The notes beneath the pieces were generated by a model. It was not told the origin of the DNA and ran no database searches. It worked only from the letters and a program-made list of their open reading frames with translations. The position numbers and the translations under genes are program-made. Positions 59,503 to 64,000 of a DNA stretch of 64,000 nt are shown one piece after another. The DNA is from Leishmania mexicana MHOM/GT/2001/U1103 (taxonomy: Eukaryota; Euglenozoa; Kinetoplastea; Trypanosomatida; Trypanosomatidae). Location: NCBI RefSeq assembly GCF_000234665.1, contig NC_018310.1, positions 186,001-250,000 on the forward strand. Reading direction: 5' to 3'. Positions within the stretch are counted from its first letter, which is position 1. The number at the start of each line of letters is the position of its first letter.

Positions 59503-60234
59503 ATGGGCGCCAAGGGCTCAAAGGCGGCGCCTTCGTCATCGGCAGTGCCGGCTGCCACGACCCCCACTGGCGACAGCAAAGGCACGGTCAACCGGTGGGG
59601 TGGCGCGGTGAGCGATGCTAGCGACACCGACCTCGGCCTCACGCCAGACGCGTCGCTCAGCTCGGATATTATCACGCCAGAGGAGAACGCGGCGAAGCGC
59701 AAGGCCTACGCGCACCTGCAATCCCCATATGCGAAGCGTCGACCAGACGCACCGATGAAAGGGAGTGGCAGCCGCGGTAACAACGGGGCGGAGGCATCCT
59801 CGACCGCCCACGTGAACCTCATCGAGCAGATCTACAGCGAAGACTTCGAGACAATCGACCACATCCAGGCGCTGCGCCTGCCGCCCATTGTGGCGCAGCA
59901 GCTGCAGAGCGCTGTGCGGAGCGAGGCGGAGAGGCGCTGCGCGGAGGTGGAGAAGACGATGGCCCGCTGCCTGCAGGACAAGATGTGGACCTCATGGAAG
60001 TGCCAGAAGGAGCGCGACACGTACTACCACTGCGTCGAGGACACGGAGCAGCGCAATCTGCGGCCGGACCCGGCGAACCCGCACTCGGTCGACATGCTCA
60101 CATCCTTCCGCTGGAAGTATACCCTCGGCGTCTTCCATGGCGAGATTACGGGGCGCAACAACATTATGAAGGAGATTTGGCGTGAGCACTACCCAGATCG
60201 CGAGTTGCCGCATCCGTGGGTGAGGGACACGTAA
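59503..60234 (+). CDS. N-myristoylation-type twin Cx9C protein, NDUFB7-like candidate
   Basis: A protein of 243 residues. It starts MGAKGSKAAPSSS, a strong N-myristoylation signal (Gly2, Ser6, Lys7). The C-terminal half has C146-x9-C156-x10-C167-x9-C177, a twin Cx9C (CHCH) fold stabilised by two disulfides in the mitochondrial intermembrane space. The spacing 9-10-9 and the wording CQKERDTYYHC match my memory of complex I subunit NDUFB7 (B18), which is itself N-myristoylated. After it come FRWKYTLGVFHGEITGRNNI and PDRELPHPWVRDT, not recognised. The alternative is a MIC19/CHCHD3-type MICOS protein, which also combines myristoylation with CHCH. The protein is about 100 residues longer than NDUFB7 because of a Ser/Ala/Thr-rich N-terminal part. 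The open frame back to 59119 is simple sequence and excluded. Confidence 0.85.
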   Translation: MGAKGSKAAPSSSAVPAATTPTGDSKGTVNRWGGAVSDASDTDLGLTPDASLSSDIITPEENAAKRKAYAHLQSPYAKRRPDAPMKGSGSRGNNGAEASSTAHVNLIEQIYSEDFETIDHIQALRLPPIVAQQLQSAVRSEAERRCAEVEKTMARCLQDKMWTSWKCQKERDTYYHCVEDTEQRNLRPDPANPHSVDMLTSFRWKYTLGVFHGEITGRNNIMKEIWREHYPDRELPHPWVRDT

Positions 60235-60909
60235 GTTGTGTAGGCGCGCATGTGCTGCGCGCCCCCCTCTCCCCTCCCCTCCCGCGTCGTCGTCGTCGTT
60301 GTGGCCAACCAGAGGGGGAGGGACGATGGGACGCGCCTCTCTCTGTCTGGCACCTCATATCCGTGCTGTTCCTTGTGTGTGTTCCCTTCCCTGTTCGCCG
60401 TCCGTAACACGTCCCACCTGTTCACATCCGCACTCTTCGCCGGCGTGACCAGACACGCAGTGACACCTCGAACAGAACGCGATGGGTGGCATACCGGCAG
60501 AGAAGGGCACCTGCGCGCTCGCGTGGGTGTGCGTGCGTGCGCGCGTTCGCTCACGTGTGTCCTCTCACACATGCTTGCTCTCCTGCCACGATACTCCGCA
60601 CGCGAGCCGCCCTCTCCTGCCCCGCCTTTCTCCGCCGCCGACCTTTGCTTCTTGCGCGCGCGCGCTCTCGCCATCTCCTCTCGACCGCCCTGGTACTTGC
60701 TTCTTTGGTTCCTCCCTTCTCCCTTGCATTGGCTCGCTTGTGTGCGTGAGCTGATGCGGCCGATGCGTCGTTTATCCGCGGGCGTCAAGAGTGATGATGA
60801 CAAACACCCTGCATCGCGGCAGCACTACCAAAGCTACACGGTATTAGCGTGAGAGCACATAGAAGCCTTCGGCAACGCGAGCCACCGTGTTCGCCCCACA
60901 CCCCAAAGG
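60235..60909. other. Intergenic region, no gene seen
   Basis: It is a GC-rich spacer with a pyrimidine tract at about 60698-60733 that could direct splicing of the next gene. Several ATGs between 60750 and 60800 would act as upstream starts unless a later AG, such as that near 60846, is used. Confidence 0.55.
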
Positions 60910-62127
60910 ATGATCCGCGTCTTCGCGAAAACGGACGTGCCCGTGATGGACATCATCGAGCTGCAGGGCAAGATCGTCATCACCGAGGAGGCACTGAGCT
61001 CCGCACGGGACGCTCAGGAGCGACGACGTGCGCCACGGCGTTGGCGACGCGGGAGCGGGGCAGCCAACAGTGGCACCGCGACAGGAGAGGACGCCAGCGG
61101 CACGGGTGATGATCTGTCGCCTCTCTCTTCGGCGCCGTCGTCATCGTATCCCTCCTCCGGCTACAGCAGCAGTCGCTCTACTAGCAGCACCGGTGACGGT
61201 GATGACGACAAGGGCGGAGATCGTGCCACGGCAGATCCCAGCGAGGTTGCAGCTGTCGTGATGCACCGGTATGCCTCGCACAATGGCGACGAGCAGTGCG
61301 GCGCTGCAGACTCGACAAGTGCAGCTGCATCAGCGCCGCGTGGCACATCGTCCACAGGCTGCTCTTCTTCCGCCGGCCCTCAACGGCCGCGACCGAACTC
61401 GCCCTCCGCCTCCCGTCGCGCCGCCGTCGTGGAGGTGCCGCTCGGCCACGTGGAGCAGGACCGCCTCGACGAGAAGCAATGCACCCTCTGCATCGACACG
61501 CTGCGGGTGCACGGCAGCCGGTCCAGCTTCAAGCGCCCGTGGCTTGTACTGCGGGAGTGCACGCCAGCGCGTATGCGAAAGCTGCGGCGGCAGATGGCAC
61601 GGCCACAGATATCGCGTGATGTCACAGAGCCGCGCGAGTTGCTGGCGACAGGGGAGAGTGGTGGTGGTGGTGGTGGTGGGGGTGCAGTAGTCGCGAAGCC
61701 GGCCGATGGCGCGTCATCGTCGCCGACGGTGGAGACAACAGTACTGTTCTCAGAGTGGCTCGGGCAGCACCCAGACGCGCTCTCCCTCAACTCGCTTTTC
61801 CTCGATGACTTCACTACCGGTGAGGAGGACGACGTGAGCGCGTGTGGGCCGACTGCAGCCGATCTCGCATGTGCTGCGTCGGCATCGGCATCTTCGGGGA
61901 GAAGCGGTGACGGTGTCGGGGCACGCAAGCGCCCCCGCGAGGCGGAAAATGTTGAGGGCACCGCACTGGACGGCGCACCGCTCTCCCCTCAGTCACCACA
62001 GAGCGCCCCCGATGTCCCCTCCGCGGCGCAGACGACGGCAGCGACGGTGTACAAGGATTACGAGTTGGTCGGCGTTGTGCGCGGCTCCGTCTTGTTCAAC
62101 TCCAAGCCGGCGCGTGTCTTTCACTGA
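60910..62127 (+). CDS. Ctf8-like subunit of the alternative (Ctf18) clamp loader
   Basis: A protein of 405 residues. Three separated blocks together resemble Ctf8, a protein of about 120 residues that with Ctf18 and Dcc1 modifies replication factor C, loads PCNA and supports sister-chromatid cohesion. Block 1, residues 14-24, is DIIELQGKIVI (Ctf8: an xxELQGxI motif). Block 2, about 172-217, is VEVPLGHVEQDRLDEKQCTL, then IDTLRVHGSRSS and KRPWLVLREC. Block 3 is the C-terminal YKDYELVGVVRGSVLFNSKP, matching the final beta strand and ILF motif of Ctf8. Between them lie about 145 and 165 residues of Ser/Asp/Gly-rich sequence including a poly-Gly run. The blocks are in the right order and reach the C terminus as in the family. 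The match is from memory of the family; a profile search would settle it. Confidence 0.65.
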   Translation: MIRVFAKTDVPVMDIIELQGKIVITEEALSSARDAQERRRAPRRWRRGSGAANSGTATGEDASGTGDDLSPLSSAPSSSYPSSGYSSSRSTSSTGDGDDDKGGDRATADPSEVAAVVMHRYASHNGDEQCGAADSTSAAASAPRGTSSTGCSSSAGPQRPRPNSPSASRRAAVVEVPLGHVEQDRLDEKQCTLCIDTLRVHGSRSSFKRPWLVLRECTPARMRKLRRQMARPQISRDVTEPRELLATGESGGGGGGGGAVVAKPADGASSSPTVETTVLFSEWLGQHPDALSLNSLFLDDFTTGEEDDVSACGPTAADLACAASASASSGRSGDGVGARKRPREAENVEGTALDGAPLSPQSPQSAPDVPSAAQTTAATVYKDYELVGVVRGSVLFNSKPARVFH

Positions 62128-63268
62128 GGACGCGGATTCCATGAGAGGCGTGCGCCTGTGTGCGTGTCTGTGGGAGGAGAGTCCTGGCGGGCCATGCCAG
62201 ATCGGAGAGGTGGCGGCCGGCACCCTTCTGTTGATATATATATATATATAGATCTATATATAGATATACGTGGTTATGTGCGTGCGCCACGACAGCGGCT
62301 GACGTGACGACAAGCGGGGTAGAGGACGGCAACGACAAGGGGTCGCTGTCCCCATGTCGGTGGCTTCCTGCCTGCGTGCGCGCTTGCGGGACGTGGCTGC
62401 CTGTCCGTTGTTCTTGCCGTGTCGCCATGGTGGCGGGGAAGGCGCACGAGCATCATGTCCTACCGGTGCTCTTCCTCACCCCGCCTCCCCCTAAGGCGTT
62501 CACGCCTGCACGAAGAAGTACACACAGGCAGCTACGCAGGCATGGCTACTCCCCGCTGCGCTTGTGCGGAGCACCGAGTGGCCGCCGCCGCCTTCTCTCT
62601 GGACGCCACCCCTCCCCGCTCTTAGAGAAGCGAGCCCACCTCTGTTGTCGCCTGCCGTTCAAGGGCCCGAGGGTGGACGTCGATGGTGTGAGGCTGCAGA
62701 GGCGGCATCGTTCTTCTCATGTCCTTGATGCAGCGGACGTGTATGCCTTTTCTCTCTGTGTGTGTATGTGTGCTTTGCTCTTGCGCCATCCCGCCCTCTC
62801 CTCCTCGCTCACTCTCTCTCCATCGTGTAGTAGTAGCCGTAGCAGCAGGGTGTGCCTTGCTCAGAAGGCACGCATCCCTCACCACACACACACACACACA
62901 CAAAGCACGCTTTCGGGGCGGTTTCCTTTTACCCCGTCTGCCATCTGCACCACTGCAGGCGCGTGCGGCGGCTGAGGCAGCCAAGAACAAGCTTGCTTCT
63001 ACACCAGCGGAAGCCCGGCGACCCCTTTGCGACGTCGGTGAGAGCTCCCGCGTTAGAGGTACCGCCCCCTTCCTACCCCTAGCACCCGCACTAGCGCGTC
63101 AACACCGGATAGTGGCAAAACCCCACGGGCTCACGCCGCCGCCCTTGGCGCTTCGGTTTTCGCCGTCGAGACACCCGCAGTGGGGCTTGGCGCTGACCGA
63201 CACCGCCGCCGTCACTGCAAGCCGGTCCTTCTCCGTACGAGACGACTGCCTTGAGTAGGTACGCTGCC
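62128..63268. other. Intergenic region with TA palindrome, no gene seen
   Basis: It holds a TA tract from 62234 with a 20-bp perfect palindrome centred on GATC (62243-62262), a GT run at about 62756-62770, and a CA run at about 62883-62901. Pyrimidine stretches near 63060-63230 may serve the next gene. Confidence 0.6.
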
Positions 63269-64000
63269 ATGGCCACGGCCACCGCTGCTGTAGCCGCTGC
63301 ATACTCGGGACGCTGCGCCAGCGCGTGTGCAGCGCCGTCGCGAGCCCAGATATCGTCCTCCTCTCTGCGGACGGCTCCAGTAGCCTCAAACGGGACGCCG
63401 CTGCCGTGCGGTGACAGTGGAGGCAACGCTGTCCGTGCACCCTTGGCGCGTGCCGCGGCCACGATGACGGCGGCGGTTTTTCTGCCGGGCATCACCCCGC
63501 TAGATGGCGTTCTGCTCCACCGCGATGACGGCAGCCACTGGCGCATGAGCGCTTGTCGGGGCGTGGCAGGGCTGGGAGCGCTCGCCATGGCGTCGGCGAT
63601 ACGTGGAGCGTCCGCTGGCCGTCCCGCGGCGTTGCCGCTCGGGCACGCCGCGCGATATGCAAGCACCTACAAGGGACGTAGCGGCACCGGCGCAGAGACG
63701 TCCTCTCACGAGTCTTCAACGGAGTCGTATGCAGCGGCCGCCACGCACAGCCGCAGGCATGTCGCGGAGGAAAGTGGCGGCGGTGAGGCCGTGCAGACCA
63801 CCTTCGGGTCGGCGCATCACCGAGGCCGCTCAGCGTCGCCCGCCACATCTTCTCGTCCTCCGTCCACGATGTCCCGCCACGCGTCTGCTAAAGCCGCTGT
63901 GACGCGTGGCGGGGGCGGTGACAGGGTCTCTGGTGCGGCGCTCGCGGCAGCCATCATGCGACATCACCGCCTTCACACATCCCTCCACTACCTCGCCATC
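63269..64000 (+). CDS. 5' part of an unidentified gene, cut by the right edge
   Basis: An open frame of 244 codons starts at ATG 63269 and runs without a stop to the last base of the window. The same frame has a stop at 63194-63196 and no ATG between, so 63269 is the natural start. The protein begins MATATAAVAAAYSGRCASAC and is Ala/Ser/Arg-rich, with a slightly more ordered part PGITPLDGVLLHRDDGSHWR (about 74-93). The N terminus is rich in Ala and Ser with few acids, and Arg appears later, so a mitochondrial signal is possible but weak. The last visible residues, IMRHHRLHTSLHYLAI, are helical in character. No family is recognised; most of the gene lies outside. Confidence 0.6.
   Translation, partial: MATATAAVAAAYSGRCASACAAPSRAQISSSSLRTAPVASNGTPLPCGDSGGNAVRAPLARAAATMTAAVFLPGITPLDGVLLHRDDGSHWRMSACRGVAGLGALAMASAIRGASAGRPAALPLGHAARYASTYKGRSGTGAETSSHESSTESYAAAATHSRRHVAEESGGGEAVQTTFGSAHHRGRSASPATSSRPPSTMSRHASAKAAVTRGGGGDRVSGAALAAAIMRHHRLHTSLHYLAI

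Noticed and set aside
1..64000. Possible strand-switch region or RNA polymerase II start
   Set aside because: All credible genes lie on the + strand, so no divergent or convergent switch is inside the window.

Overview
The window is nuclear DNA of a kinetoplastid, almost certainly a Leishmania species. The evidence is long intronless genes, all on the + strand; GC-rich codons (G or C in most third positions); proteins swollen with Ala/Ser/Gly/Pro low-complexity runs; pyrimidine tracts followed by AG before start codons (spliced-leader acceptors); and intergenic GT, TA and C/G simple repeats. The order dUTPase, tandem ribosomal protein L23a, beta-carbonic anhydrase, large protein kinase, lanosterol synthase is what I remember for Leishmania chromosome 6. 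That placement is from memory, not from a search. The species is not decided.

Layout, left to right: the 3' part of a BIVM-family gene (to 2474); a 1727-residue Exo84-like exocyst candidate (3388-8571); dimeric dUTPase (9542-10351) in an AT-richer island; two copies of 60S ribosomal protein L23a with identical coding sequence (11736-12173, 12630-13067); a 1516-residue protein with a weak kinase-like region (14578-19128); a protein ending in half a PHD finger (19756-24063); beta-carbonic anhydrase with two credible starts (25051 or 25291 to 26211); a fusion of a PHOSPHO-type HAD phosphatase with a DUF89/ARMT1 domain (27773-30805); a doubtful gene in a frame-switching region (32152-33072); a 3105-residue membrane protein with PAS, FHA and kinase domains (34144-43461); and lanosterol synthase (44610-47618). 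Three genes with N-myristoylation-type starts follow (49582, 54100, 59503). The third carries a twin Cx9C domain like complex I subunit NDUFB7. The window closes with a Ctf8-like clamp-loader subunit (60910-62127) and the 5' end of an unidentified gene (63269 to the edge).

No strand switch occurs, so this is part of one polycistronic transcription unit. Neighbouring genes need not work together. No promoters are expected and none are called; expression would be set by trans-splicing, polyadenylation and 3'UTR elements. Two copies of a roughly 403-bp repeat, about 99% identical, lie in the intergenic regions at 26.9 kb and 48.5 kb. I see no tRNA, rRNA, CRISPR array or intact transposon.

The most interesting items are the HAD-DUF89 fusion, the TM-PAS-PAS-FHA-kinase architecture, the BIVM protein with a papain-like Cys/His arrangement, the NDUFB7-like acylated Cx9C protein, the interrupted Ctf8 homologue, and the run of three acylated N termini.
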